64,000 bases of DNA, taken from the NCBI GenBank assembly GCA_904502165.1, contig CAJGDB010000001.1, forward strand, positions 7,072-71,071. The letters run 5' to 3'. The stretch is from an uncultured Akkermansia sp. Its GTDB lineage: Bacteria; Verrucomicrobiota; Verrucomicrobiia; Verrucomicrobiales; Akkermansiaceae. Numbering within the stretch: the stretch's first letter is position 1; each line of letters starts with the position of its first letter. Of this stretch, positions 44,613-53,708 are shown piece by piece. Made by a program: the position numbers and the translations under genes. The notes below the pieces were generated by a model, which did not search any database, was not told the origin of the DNA, and worked only from the letters and a program-made list of their open reading frames with translations.

Positions 44613-45152
44613 ATGTTGAATCAGGAAGTGATTACTGAGGCAGAGACCGCTGCCATTCAGATTCCGGCCGGTAATGCTGTGTTGCTGCCGGAGGGGTCGC
44701 GTATCTACGTGACCCAGATGCTGGGAAACTCCATTACCGCCGCCACAGATATCGGCCTGGTTCGCATTACCCGTGAGGAGGCGGCCCGCGCCGGTATCAT
44801 TGCTGATTCCCAGGTGGAGCAGGAGTGTGATGCTGGCCTGACGCTGGAGGAGCGGGTCTGGAAGGTGCTCAGCAATATCTACGACCCGGAAATACCTGTG
44901 GATATTGTGAACCTCGGCCTCATATACGGAGTTGAGATTATTCCGCAGAAAGAGGGTGGAAGCCATGTCAGCGTGCAGATGACGCTGACGGCCCCCGGTT
45001 GCGGCATGGGCCCGCATCTGATGGCAGAGGCTGAAATGGGAATTGCCGCGCTGGAGGGTGTGAAAAGTGTGGATGTGGAGTTTGTGTGGGACCCGCCGTG
45101 GAACCAGAGCATGATGACCGAAGAAGCCCGCATGCAGCTCGGGCTGGAATGA
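44613..45152 (+). CDS. sufT: iron-sulfur cluster assembly protein SufT (MIP18/DUF59)
   Basis: 179 residues. The ~65-residue N-terminal part (VLLPEGSRIYVTQMLGNSIT) is specific to SufT; the DUF59 domain has EERVWKVLSNIYDPEIPVDIVNLGLIY and LTAPGCGMGPHL with the conserved Cys. SufT helps mature Fe-S proteins; MiaB in this window is one possible client. The rest of the suf operon is not nearby. Confidence 0.9.
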   Translation: MLNQEVITEAETAAIQIPAGNAVLLPEGSRIYVTQMLGNSITAATDIGLVRITREEAARAGIIADSQVEQECDAGLTLEERVWKVLSNIYDPEIPVDIVNLGLIYGVEIIPQKEGGSHVSVQMTLTAPGCGMGPHLMAEAEMGIAALEGVKSVDVEFVWDPPWNQSMMTEEARMQLGLE

Positions 45153-45162
45153 CTCCTCGAGA

Positions 45163-45639
45163 ATGGGAAAGGTTACTCTAGAGCTGACGGAACCGGAGAT
45201 GCGTGACCTGGCAGAGGTTTGCGCCATGGCTCTTACTGTGCTGGGGCAGGCTATGCCGGATGGCCGCAACCCCCGGGCCGATGCATGGCATAAGCTGCTT
45301 GTGGAGATTGTGAAGGCAGGGCGTACGGTGCCTGGCATTGCGCGTGATATGGAGCTGAACCCGGACTGTGGGTACTGGTTTTTCAAGCGCCCTTATGTTG
45401 AGAATGCTTTTTATTCCGATGTGATTGATGAATACAGGGATTCGGTGTTCTGGGAGGAGCTTGTGGGGAGGCTTGCCACGCGTACCCTGATGGAATACTA
45501 TGGCCAGGAGGCCGTTGAGTCTTTGTCTCCGGAAGAACGGACGGCACGCGTTGCCGCTATGGAAAAGACGCTCTGGAAGGAGGTTTCCCGCTACGGGGTG
45601 GATCGTCTTATGTTCATGCTTGCTCCGGAGGAGAGCTGA
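45163..45639 (+). CDS. hypothetical protein downstream of sufT
   Basis: 158 residues, start ATG 45163, 10 bases after sufT. Soluble, helical and acidic/aromatic (GYWFFKRPYVENAFYSDVI, SVFWEELVGRLATRTLMEYYG), no recognised domain or Cys cluster; the operon position suggests a cytoplasmic role. Convergent with the acyltransferase fusion gene 56 bases downstream. Confidence 0.65.
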   Translation: MGKVTLELTEPEMRDLAEVCAMALTVLGQAMPDGRNPRADAWHKLLVEIVKAGRTVPGIARDMELNPDCGYWFFKRPYVENAFYSDVIDEYRDSVFWEELVGRLATRTLMEYYGQEAVESLSPEERTARVAAMEKTLWKEVSRYGVDRLMFMLAPEES

Positions 45640-45695
45640 TGGATGAAGGAAACGCGCCGGTGTTGCGGCGCGTTTTGCTTTTACGACAGGCTGCT

Positions 45696-47576
45696 TCAAC
45701 CGAGCAGGTCATCAACGCTGATACCAGCGTGGCAAGGGGATTGCTGGTCGCATTTGCTGCGGTAGCAGGGGTGGCAGGGGGTGTGGTTGCTTACCACATG
45801 ATGCCCTTCGCCCAGCGGTGCGTATGCGGCAGCTAGGCGGCTGCTCATGATGACATGGCAGGGGCAGCCGGCCAGGGCTGCCAGCTGCGGCAGGAGACCA
45901 TCGACGGCGTACAGCCTGCAACCGGGACCCAGCAGGCTGGCAAGGGTATCGGGCTTTACGCAGGTGCAGGGAATGTCCAGCTCAGCAGCAAGGGAAAGCG
46001 CGGCTTCCTTATCCTGCTCAAAGGCAAGCAGGGTCGGTTTCTCCGGCAGACGCTCTGCGAGTTCCTTCCATTTCTCTGTCTGCCAACTGTCTGCCTTGCC
46101 CAGTGTGGAGAAGGGTGCGATATAGAGCCCTGTTGATTCGGCATTGCCGCTGGCGGCATCTGCATAGGGCAGGCGCGTGGAGTCAATGTGCTCGTCGGTG
46201 AGTGTCTGGTATTCTTCAGATTTGTGGACGGGTTGTCCCCCGACCGGCATGAAGTGGCGCGTGCGGAATCCGGAAGCAAGCGGGTTTGTGCCCATACCGC
46301 TCACGTACATGGGCATGAGTTTGCGGAGCCGCTTGAACACACGAGCGTTCCCGCTCAGCATGAACAGGTAGTCGTAGGGCCCGTCCTTGTACAGTTCTTC
46401 TGCTTCGAGCTGAACGTCCGGCGGGGTGCAGCCATCTGTTGTCACCACGTGGGTGATGTAGGGCTGGGTTTGCCAGAATGCCTGCTGTGCGGTGGGGCAG
46501 ACGACTGTGAGCTGCATATCGGCGCGGCATGCCTGCAGGCGGCGCATCATGGGAATCACGAGTACGGCCTCCTCAAAGGCTTCCGGTACGCAGAGGATGA
46601 TGCGGAAGGGAAGCCGGGCATGCTGCCGGATGATTTCGTTGGTTTCCTCACTGGTATCAGGGGCAAAGCGGTATGAGGGTTTCCAGCGGTGGTGCATCCA
46701 GAAGCCGTCAAGAATACCTTTTCTCTGGGCTTTTTCGAGCGCCTGGTTGACGGCCAGGCTGATGGCGGCATTGCTGCCGGAGGTGTCTGATAGGTCTACC
46801 TTGTTTGAGAAATCAGCCTCCCATTGCCCCAGCCCGGTGGTGCGGCTGGAAACAACATACATGTGGATGTTTTCTTTGCGGCGTTTGTAGATGAGGCCGG
46901 GCAGCGGTGTGGTGCCCGTCACCTTGCCGAAGTAGGGAACGAATACGCCCTGCTGGGTGAACTGGTCACTCAGTACGCCCAGCATGCCGCCATCCCTGGC
47001 CAGCCGGAAGATTTCCTTGAGTCCGTCCTTGATGTTGAACATTTCGCATCCGAAGTGGGTGCGGATGTTATAGACGGCCTCTTCGAGCGCCGGGTTGTCC
47101 AGCCGGCGGTAAAGAGAACCGAAGCGGGCCACTTTCGGGAAGAGCGGGCGCAGACGCGCCATCATTTCCCAGTTTCCGGCGTGGGGCACACAGCAGATGA
47201 TGCAATCTCCGGCTTCTGCTCTCTCAATGAAACAGGGATCTTCTACAAGCGAGACCGCGCGGTCTAATTCCTTGTCGGAAAGCAGGCCGGTCTTGAAGGT
47301 GCAGACCATGTTCTCGCAGGTGCGGACGATGTTCTGGCGAACCAGGGAACTCAGTTCGCTGCCCCGCAGGGTCGGGTCAACGGCAATGCGGATGTTTCGG
47401 GCAACAACGCGTCGCCGGCTGGGAATGGCAGCCCAGACCAGATAGCCGATGCCTCTGCCGATGAGGGCAATGAGGCGGATGTCAATAAAGCGGATGACCC
47501 CGTACATCATCTTCAGGAGCAGCTTTGTCACCTGATAGGCGGCTCCTTTCTTCTGGTGCTTTTTTCTGGAACTCAT
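45696..47576 (-). CDS. LpxL/HtrB-type lipid A acyltransferase fused to heptosyltransferase-like GT9 domain
   Basis: 626 residues. Residues ~1-315: lysophospholipid acyltransferase fold with N-terminal basic/hydrophobic anchor and the catalytic motif PHAGNWEMM (His and Glu), plus LSDQFTQQGVFVPYFGK. Residues ~325-626: GT-B fold of ADP-heptose:LPS heptosyltransferase type, with MPMYVSGMGTNP, SNHTPCHPCYRSKCDQQSPC Cys motif typical of GT9 and a final HAGISVDDL. Separate genes normally encode these steps in lipid A and core assembly, so the fusion would couple acylation and sugar addition at the inner membrane. Frame is continuous, no sign of artefact. Last gene of a three-gene operon. Confidence 0.85.
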   Translation of the reverse strand: MSSRKKHQKKGAAYQVTKLLLKMMYGVIRFIDIRLIALIGRGIGYLVWAAIPSRRRVVARNIRIAVDPTLRGSELSSLVRQNIVRTCENMVCTFKTGLLSDKELDRAVSLVEDPCFIERAEAGDCIICCVPHAGNWEMMARLRPLFPKVARFGSLYRRLDNPALEEAVYNIRTHFGCEMFNIKDGLKEIFRLARDGGMLGVLSDQFTQQGVFVPYFGKVTGTTPLPGLIYKRRKENIHMYVVSSRTTGLGQWEADFSNKVDLSDTSGSNAAISLAVNQALEKAQRKGILDGFWMHHRWKPSYRFAPDTSEETNEIIRQHARLPFRIILCVPEAFEEAVLVIPMMRRLQACRADMQLTVVCPTAQQAFWQTQPYITHVVTTDGCTPPDVQLEAEELYKDGPYDYLFMLSGNARVFKRLRKLMPMYVSGMGTNPLASGFRTRHFMPVGGQPVHKSEEYQTLTDEHIDSTRLPYADAASGNAESTGLYIAPFSTLGKADSWQTEKWKELAERLPEKPTLLAFEQDKEAALSLAAELDIPCTCVKPDTLASLLGPGCRLYAVDGLLPQLAALAGCPCHVIMSSRLAAAYAPLGEGHHVVSNHTPCHPCYRSKCDQQSPCHAGISVDDLLG

Positions 47577-47595
47577 GATGCAGGGGATGGGCGCT

Positions 47596-47997
47596 TTAGT
47601 TGATGGTCATGAAACGGGGAACGTAGAAAGGCTTGCGGGTGTAGGGATCCCACACTTTGTCTCCTACGCTGCTCTTGGTGTAGTCGAGCTGGTAATGCGG
47701 CTCGTACGGTGATACGAGGATGTTGGAGAACTCACAGGGCAGACCATAGGGAAGGCCGTCTTCTGCGTATTCCACCCGGCCCTGGAGGTAGCCTGAGGGG
47801 GGGAGGTCATACGGATTCACCTTAATCCAGTTTTCGCTGGCGGGTTTTCCGCCTGCGTCAGCAATAACGTGGGGGGGACGCTCTCCGGGATATTCATCGC
47901 GAATGAATTTATCTGCAACCTGCTGGATGATGCAGGAGTTGAGTGTTGCCAGACTGGTGAGAGCGAGAACTGCAATGAGTATGCGTCGTGTATTCAT
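47596..47997 (-). CDS. small putative lipoprotein
   Basis: 133 residues; signal MNTRRILIAVLALTSLATLNS followed by Cys (about 22), a lipobox-like LNSC. The mature part is rich in Tyr/Pro/Asp (PYDLPPSGYLQGRVEYAE) with an Ile-Gln-Gln-Val-Ala start; no known domain. In operon between the TM protein (18 bases upstream) and the LpxL-GT9 fusion (19 bases downstream), suggesting an outer-envelope role. Confidence 0.7.
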   Translation of the reverse strand: MNTRRILIAVLALTSLATLNSCIIQQVADKFIRDEYPGERPPHVIADAGGKPASENWIKVNPYDLPPSGYLQGRVEYAEDGLPYGLPCEFSNILVSPYEPHYQLDYTKSSVGDKVWDPYTRKPFYVPRFMTIN

Positions 47998-48015
47998 GAT
48001 GTGGTGTCTGTATAT

Positions 48016-48849
48016 TTATGAAGGGCGGTAGGGAATGAGACTGACGCGGCTTTCCACGCAGTTCTCTCCCTGGGTGAAGTAGGGACAATAGCCGTGTTCT
48101 TCGATGATAGAGTGAATTTCCGGGTAACAGGCAAGCAGGGTGTCCAGCGCCGGGGCCAGCATGCGGATGTGGCGCTCCGGAAGCCCCATCCGGCCAATGC
48201 TGCCACCTTTGGGAAGCTTGCCGTACAGTTTTTCTGAGCCGTGGAATGCTACTTTGAGTTCCGGACGGCCGTGGTTGATTTCCTGATGGAAGGTCAGATG
48301 AACCGAGGTGGTCTGGTGGATGTTGGCCCCGAGAATACGGTCGATGATGAGCTCGGCGTAGCCGTTGTGTATCTTTACAGCAACGCCTTCGCCGTGGGTG
48401 ATGATGGAGAAGATGCCCGTCTGGCGCATGCGGCAGGTATCACGCAGGTATCGGTTAATCTCTGCTTCGGTGAAGCTGATTTCCTGTCCGTTTGCGTTGC
48501 GGAGCAGGGCAAGCAGGTCACGGGCACTACCGTGGTCTGCATATCCGGCAATGTTACGCATGTTCTGCGGTGTCCACATGCTCACCGTGGTGCTGATGAG
48601 GACGATGGAGAAAGCCAGAAAGATGAGAATAGCCAGAAGACTCCAGAAGTTGAAACGCTTCCATATCTCCATGAGGATATGGTGAGGCGCGGCGGGGGCT
48701 TCTTCTGTTTCCTCTTCCCCCGGCTGGGCAAAGAAGGCGCGCTTGGTGATGTCCTGGTTCTGAGTGTTTTTATCAAACAGGAAACCCCACAGGGAGGTCT
48801 CCTCTCCCGTGGTTTTCCTGGCGCGCTTTTTGTTAGTGCCTCCTGCCAT
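48016..48849 (-). CDS. single-pass membrane protein, unknown function
   Basis: 277 residues: cytoplasmic basic N-terminus (MAGGTNKKRARKTTG), one helix (about 70-92, FWSLLAILIFLAFSIVLIST), then a ~185-residue beta-rich periplasmic domain with ISFTEAEINRYLRDTCRM and two or three Cys that may pair. The topology resembles envelope assembly proteins. First gene of the operon with a lipoprotein and the acyltransferase fusion; -10 TATACT lies 16 bases before the ATG with a TTTTCA -35. Confidence 0.65.
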   Translation of the reverse strand: MAGGTNKKRARKTTGEETSLWGFLFDKNTQNQDITKRAFFAQPGEEETEEAPAAPHHILMEIWKRFNFWSLLAILIFLAFSIVLISTTVSMWTPQNMRNIAGYADHGSARDLLALLRNANGQEISFTEAEINRYLRDTCRMRQTGIFSIITHGEGVAVKIHNGYAELIIDRILGANIHQTTSVHLTFHQEINHGRPELKVAFHGSEKLYGKLPKGGSIGRMGLPERHIRMLAPALDTLLACYPEIHSIIEEHGYCPYFTQGENCVESRVSLIPYRPS

Positions 48850-48932
48850 GAGCCTATACGCGTGCAGTATAGCGCAAATTCCGCGTCATGAAAAGCAAAA
48901 AACAGGTCTTGGCTGGCAGATGACAGGCTAAA

Positions 48933-49862
48933 TTAAACCTCTTCAAGCGCCCAGCGGAGGTATTTGAGGGATTCTCCCCAGATTTTGCGGTTGGTGCTGC
49001 CCAGAACAACGACGATAACGGCGCGTTCATTGCTGGAGGCGCATGAAATAAGGCATTTGCCCGCCAGGTTGGTGTAACCGGTCTTCATGCCCTGTACCCA
49101 GGGGTGGCTGGTGAGCAGGCGGTTCGTGGAGCGGATGATACGCACCTGGCCGTTGTTGCGGCGGAACTCGTAGGCCGGAATATTGATCATGCTCCGGATA
49201 GTGCGGTTGTTATACGCATAGCATGCAGCCAGGGCCATATCGTAGGCTGTGGAATACTGATCAGCCGGCAGGCCGTTGGGGTTCTTGAAATGTGTGTTCT
49301 TCATGCCCATGCGGCGGGCTCGTTCATTCATTTTATCCACAAAGGCTTCCACGGTGCCGCCGCAGTCGCGGGCAAGGGAGACGGCCACATCATTGAAGCT
49401 GCCGGTCAGCATGGCTCGCAGAAGGTCTCTGCGGGTGTATTGTTCCCCTGCTTTCAGATTCAGGCGGATGGGCGGGGCAAGGCGGTCTGATGCCTGGATG
49501 GTGACAACCTTATCCAGGTCTTTCGTGTCGCACACGCAGAGGGCTGTCATGATTTTCTGGGTGCTGGCCACCTGCCTGCGCTGGCTGGCATTGTAGCCGT
49601 AGAGGACATGCCCGTTGTAGGGGTCAATGACGCAGACGGCGGCGCAATTCGGCCGCGGGGCTGCCTTTGTGGGAATGGGAAGGGGACGTGCAGGGTTCAG
49701 ACCACTGCTGTGGGCTCGGCGAATCCGGCGTGCTTCCTGCGGAATCCTGGTGGGCCTTTGTCCTGCATGGGGTTGATTCTGAATGAACGGCGCGCTGAAG
49801 GCGGCTTCGGCCGGTTGAAGAATCAGGGTGCAGAATGTCAGGAGTGCGGCAAGATAACGCAT
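48933..49862 (-). CDS. D-alanyl-D-alanine carboxypeptidase (DacA/PBP5 type)
   Basis: 309 residues with signal peptide MRYLAALLTFCTLILQPAEA. Serine penicillin-binding motifs: STQK (nucleophile Ser in RQVASTQKIMTAL), SFN in place of SGN (LTGSFNDVAVSLA), and KTG in VQGMKTGYTNLAGKC. It trims the terminal D-Ala of peptidoglycan pentapeptides. The C-terminal beta domain and amphipathic helix of E. coli PBP5 are missing. The Sec-cleaved N-terminus precedes a ~45-residue Pro/Arg linker. Promoter with 8-base gap. Confidence 0.93.
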   Translation of the reverse strand: MRYLAALLTFCTLILQPAEAAFSAPFIQNQPHAGQRPTRIPQEARRIRRAHSSGLNPARPLPIPTKAAPRPNCAAVCVIDPYNGHVLYGYNASQRRQVASTQKIMTALCVCDTKDLDKVVTIQASDRLAPPIRLNLKAGEQYTRRDLLRAMLTGSFNDVAVSLARDCGGTVEAFVDKMNERARRMGMKNTHFKNPNGLPADQYSTAYDMALAACYAYNNRTIRSMINIPAYEFRRNNGQVRIIRSTNRLLTSHPWVQGMKTGYTNLAGKCLISCASSNERAVIVVVLGSTNRKIWGESLKYLRWALEEV

Positions 49863-49870
49863 GGCGAGTG

Positions 49871-49899
49871 AGTCTAGGGGAGCAGGCGCTATTTGGCAA
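49871..49899 (-). promoter_or_regulatory. dacA-like gene promoter, leaderless type
   Basis: Minus-strand TTGCCA (49894-49899), 17-bp spacer, TAGACT (49871-49876), 8 bases, ATG at 49862. Confidence 0.6.
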
Positions 49900-49912
49900 G
49901 TCTAAAATGTGT

Positions 49913-51040
49913 TCACACGGGTTCGGAGAAACGACCGCCGGGCAGGGGGATGATGCGGCGCTCTATCTGGAGGCGCATGAGGAGCGGCGTGATGCTGTGT
50001 GCGCCTTGCCCCAGGGCTGTGCAGAGGGCATCGAGGGTGTTATGCCCGGCCCGCAGAGCCTGCAACAGGGCTGCTGTTTCCGCATCTGGCAGGGAGTGTC
50101 CCGATTCCTGAGCCGGCCGGGGTATGGCATCAAAGAGGGTAAGCTGCTGCGGGGCTTTGTTCCATTGCATATCCTCCAGGAGCTCTGCCGGTGAGGTGCA
50201 GAGGGTGGCGCCGTCGCGTATGAGTGCGTGACAGCCGGTGGAACCTATGCTTGTAATTTGCCCGGGAATGGCAAATACGCTGTTGCCATAGTCGCTGGCT
50301 GATATGGTGGCGGTGTGCATGGAGCCGCTGCGCTGAGGGGCCTCCACCACCAGCGTGGCCCGGCTCCACGCGGCTACAATGCGGTTGCGCTGCGGAAAGG
50401 TGTTTCTGCTTGGGCGCATGTACATGGGGAATTCGCTTACCAGTGCTCCGTTTCCAGCGCAGATACGCTCGGCCAGTTCTGCGTTTTCAGCTGGGTACAT
50501 GCCTGCCATGCCGAATCCCAGTACGGCAATGGTGCGGCCTCCGGCATCGAGTGCCCCCAGATGGGCTGCGGTGTCGATTCCTCGTGCGAGGCCGGAGATG
50601 ATGGTGCAGCCGGCATCGGCCAGCTCACGCGCGAAGCGGCGGGCGGTCGTAAGCCCATAGGGCGAGGCTTGCCGGGTACCTACGATGGAGACGCTGCGGT
50701 CGCTGTCTCGTTCCACCCAGTTGCCCCGCACGTAGAGTACAATGGGAGGGTCGCTCATGCGCCGCAGGAAGGAGGGGTATTCCTCATCTGTAATCGTGAC
50801 CATGCGTACCCCGCGTTCTTCCGCGCAGTCCATTTCGGCTCTGGCATTGGTGCAGTTACGCCAGTCGGCAATGGCGCGAGCCAGCCCGGGACCGATGCGG
50901 GGTACCATGCTGAGCATGGTTTCCTTTGCCTGGAGAACAAGCTCGGCGCTACCGAAAAATTCCAGCAGCGCCTGAATCCTCACAGACCCGAGACCGGGAA
51001 TGAGGTTGAGGGTAATGAGTGCCTCCTTGGGGGTGAGCAT
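49913..51040 (-). CDS. dprA: DNA processing protein DprA
   Basis: 375 residues: N-terminal helix-hairpin-helix/SAM region (LGSVRIQALLEFFGS), Rossmann-like DprA domain with VSIVGTRQASPYG, ISGLARGIDTAAHLGAL and GTIAVLGFG-like stretch, ending in a winged-helix domain. DprA loads RecA on incoming single-stranded DNA during natural transformation. Starts 3 bases after the nadC stop. Other competence genes are not here. Confidence 0.95.
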   Translation of the reverse strand: MLTPKEALITLNLIPGLGSVRIQALLEFFGSAELVLQAKETMLSMVPRIGPGLARAIADWRNCTNARAEMDCAEERGVRMVTITDEEYPSFLRRMSDPPIVLYVRGNWVERDSDRSVSIVGTRQASPYGLTTARRFARELADAGCTIISGLARGIDTAAHLGALDAGGRTIAVLGFGMAGMYPAENAELAERICAGNGALVSEFPMYMRPSRNTFPQRNRIVAAWSRATLVVEAPQRSGSMHTATISASDYGNSVFAIPGQITSIGSTGCHALIRDGATLCTSPAELLEDMQWNKAPQQLTLFDAIPRPAQESGHSLPDAETAALLQALRAGHNTLDALCTALGQGAHSITPLLMRLQIERRIIPLPGGRFSEPV

Positions 51041-51043
51041 GAA

Positions 51044-51910
<867 letters not shown>

Positions 51911-51917
51911 GGGCAAC

Positions 51918-51946
51918 ATGATAGCCCGCCAACCCATAATTGTAAA
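51918..51946 (-). promoter_or_regulatory. nadC promoter, leaderless type
   Basis: Minus-strand TTTACA (51941-51946), 17-bp spacer, TATCAT (51918-51923), 7 bases, ATG at 51910. Confidence 0.6.
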
Positions 51947-51981
51947 GGCAGAAATGCGCGGGAATATGCACCAGATTGCGC

Positions 51982-52010
51982 TTGCCATGATTTGGCGCGC
52001 ATGGTAGAAT
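51982..52010 (+). promoter_or_regulatory. metG promoter
   Basis: TTGCCA (51982-51987), 17-bp spacer, TAGAAT (52005-52010), then CGCCGCGCT and ATG at 52020: a 9-base gap and GC-rich discriminator as at glnS and valS. Confidence 0.65.
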
Positions 52011-52019
52011 CGCCGCGCT

Positions 52020-53645
52020 ATGTTCTACATTACGACAGCAATTGACTACACGAATGGCGCACCCCATATCGGGCATGCGTATGAGAAGGTTCTGGCAGAT
52101 GTTCTGGCCCGCTGGCACCGAATGTGTGGTGAAGAGGTGTTCTTCCTGACGGGTGTAGACCAGCATGGCCAGAAAGTGCAGCAGAAGGCCGAGGCTGCCG
52201 GTATGCAGCCCCAGGAGTATGCCGATATGGTGACGCAGAAGTTCATTGCGCTCTGGGAACGCCTTGGCATTCAGTACGATGGCTGGGCTGCCACGACAGA
52301 TGCCCGCCACAAGGCCTGTGTGCAGGCTATTCTGAGTGACCTCAAGGAGAAGGGCTACCTGTACAAGAAGGGCTACAAGGGTTTCTATTCCATCCGCCAG
52401 GAACAATTCCTCACCGATAAGGAACGCAACGAGGCCGGCGAGTTCGGCCCGGAATGGGGCGAAGTTGTGGAGCTCGAGGAGGAGAACTGGTATTTCAACC
52501 TCAGCCAGCATGTGGAGTGGCTCAGGGATTATGTGCTGAACCACCCCTCTGTGGTGACTCCCGAATTCCGCCGCCAGGATTTGCTGAATGCCATTGAGCG
52601 CTCTGCCGGGGTGGATTTGTGTATTTCGCGTCCTAAGGACCGCCTTTCCTGGGGTATTCCGCTGCCCTTCGACCCGGATTTTGTGACCTATGTATGGTTT
52701 GACGCTCTGGTGAACTACATTTCCTTTGCCGGTTACAAGGCGGCAGAGGGTGCCGGGCTGCCTGATTTCAATAAGCTCTGGCCGGCCGCCTGCGAGGTGA
52801 TTGGCAAGGATATTCTGGTGCCTGCACATGGTATCTACTGGCTGTGCATGCTGCACGCCATGGGCTTTGCTGATGACCAGATGCCTGAGCTTCTGGTGCA
52901 TGGCTGGCTCAATATCAAGGGTGAGAAGATGTCCAAGTCTCTGGGCAATATTGTTGACCCGAACGATTTGTGCGATGCTTTCGGCGCAGAGGCTGTGCGT
53001 TACTATCTGGTGCGCGATACCAAGACTGGCTACGACAGCGATTTTGACCCGGAGCGCATGAAGATGATTTACAACACTGAGCTTGCCAACGATATTGGCA
53101 ACCTCTGCAATCGCTCGCTCAACATGTGTGTGCGCTACTGCGGCGGTGTGGTCAGCCTGGCTGAGGGGGATGATGAGCTTTCTGCGGCTCTCCGTGAGAG
53201 TATGAGCTCCACAGTTGCCCGCTTTGCCGACTGCATGAACAGCTACAACACGGCAGATGCCCTGGCGGCCCTGAATGCCCATGTGGGGCTTTGCAACAGC
53301 TATATCGAGCAGAAGCAGCCCTGGGCTCTTGCCAAGGACGAGGAAAAGCTGCCTGAGTTGCAGCGTGTGCTGGCACACCTGCTGGAATGCTGCGCCCAGG
53401 TGGGCTTCCTGCTGGGGTGCGTGCTGCCAGAGGCTTCTGCCCGCATCCTTTCCCAGCTGCAGCTTGATGTTACCGGGCTCACGCCGCAGAGCATGGTCTG
53501 GGGTATGGTGAAGAATGGCCACAGCGTGCAGGCTCCCAGCCCTGTGTTCCCGCGTATTCTTTCTGCCGAGGAAAAGGAGAAGATGGCTGCCAAGGCCGCC
53601 AAGGCCGCTGAAAAGGCTGCCCGCAAGGCGGCTCAGCAGGGTTGA
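52020..53645 (+). CDS. metG: methionyl-tRNA synthetase
   Basis: 541 residues. Class I: FYITTAIDYTNGAPHIGHAY (HIGH at the N-terminus), KMSKSLGNIVDPNDLC (KMSKS), helical anticodon-binding domain. The zinc-knuckle Cys of many MetRS (near FYSIRQEQFLTDKE) are absent, as in the short class. C-terminus is an Ala/Lys-rich helix (KMAAKAAKAAEKAARKAA) likely contacting tRNA, in place of the usual tRNA-binding OB domain. It charges initiator and elongator tRNA-Met. Confidence 0.97.
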   Translation: MFYITTAIDYTNGAPHIGHAYEKVLADVLARWHRMCGEEVFFLTGVDQHGQKVQQKAEAAGMQPQEYADMVTQKFIALWERLGIQYDGWAATTDARHKACVQAILSDLKEKGYLYKKGYKGFYSIRQEQFLTDKERNEAGEFGPEWGEVVELEEENWYFNLSQHVEWLRDYVLNHPSVVTPEFRRQDLLNAIERSAGVDLCISRPKDRLSWGIPLPFDPDFVTYVWFDALVNYISFAGYKAAEGAGLPDFNKLWPAACEVIGKDILVPAHGIYWLCMLHAMGFADDQMPELLVHGWLNIKGEKMSKSLGNIVDPNDLCDAFGAEAVRYYLVRDTKTGYDSDFDPERMKMIYNTELANDIGNLCNRSLNMCVRYCGGVVSLAEGDDELSAALRESMSSTVARFADCMNSYNTADALAALNAHVGLCNSYIEQKQPWALAKDEEKLPELQRVLAHLLECCAQVGFLLGCVLPEASARILSQLQLDVTGLTPQSMVWGMVKNGHSVQAPSPVFPRILSAEEKEKMAAKAAKAAEKAARKAAQQG

Positions 53646-53674
53646 TGCGCTCCCGTCAATTTCAAATAAAAGAC

Positions 53675-53708
53675 AACAGCGGCCGTTTTTTTCGGCCGCT
53701 GTTCTTTT
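53675..53708. terminator. metG/serpin bidirectional terminator
   Basis: AACAGCGGCCG (53675-53685) pairs with CGGCCGCTGTT (53693-53703) around a T7 loop and is followed by CTTTTTC; it lies between convergent genes, immediately beside the serpin stop. Confidence 0.85.

Noticed and set aside
45639..45836. 65-residue plus-strand ORF just after 45163-45639
   Set aside because: It overlaps the 3' end of the LpxL-GT9 gene for most of its length, and its sequence shows no coding character beyond a possible hydrophobic stretch.
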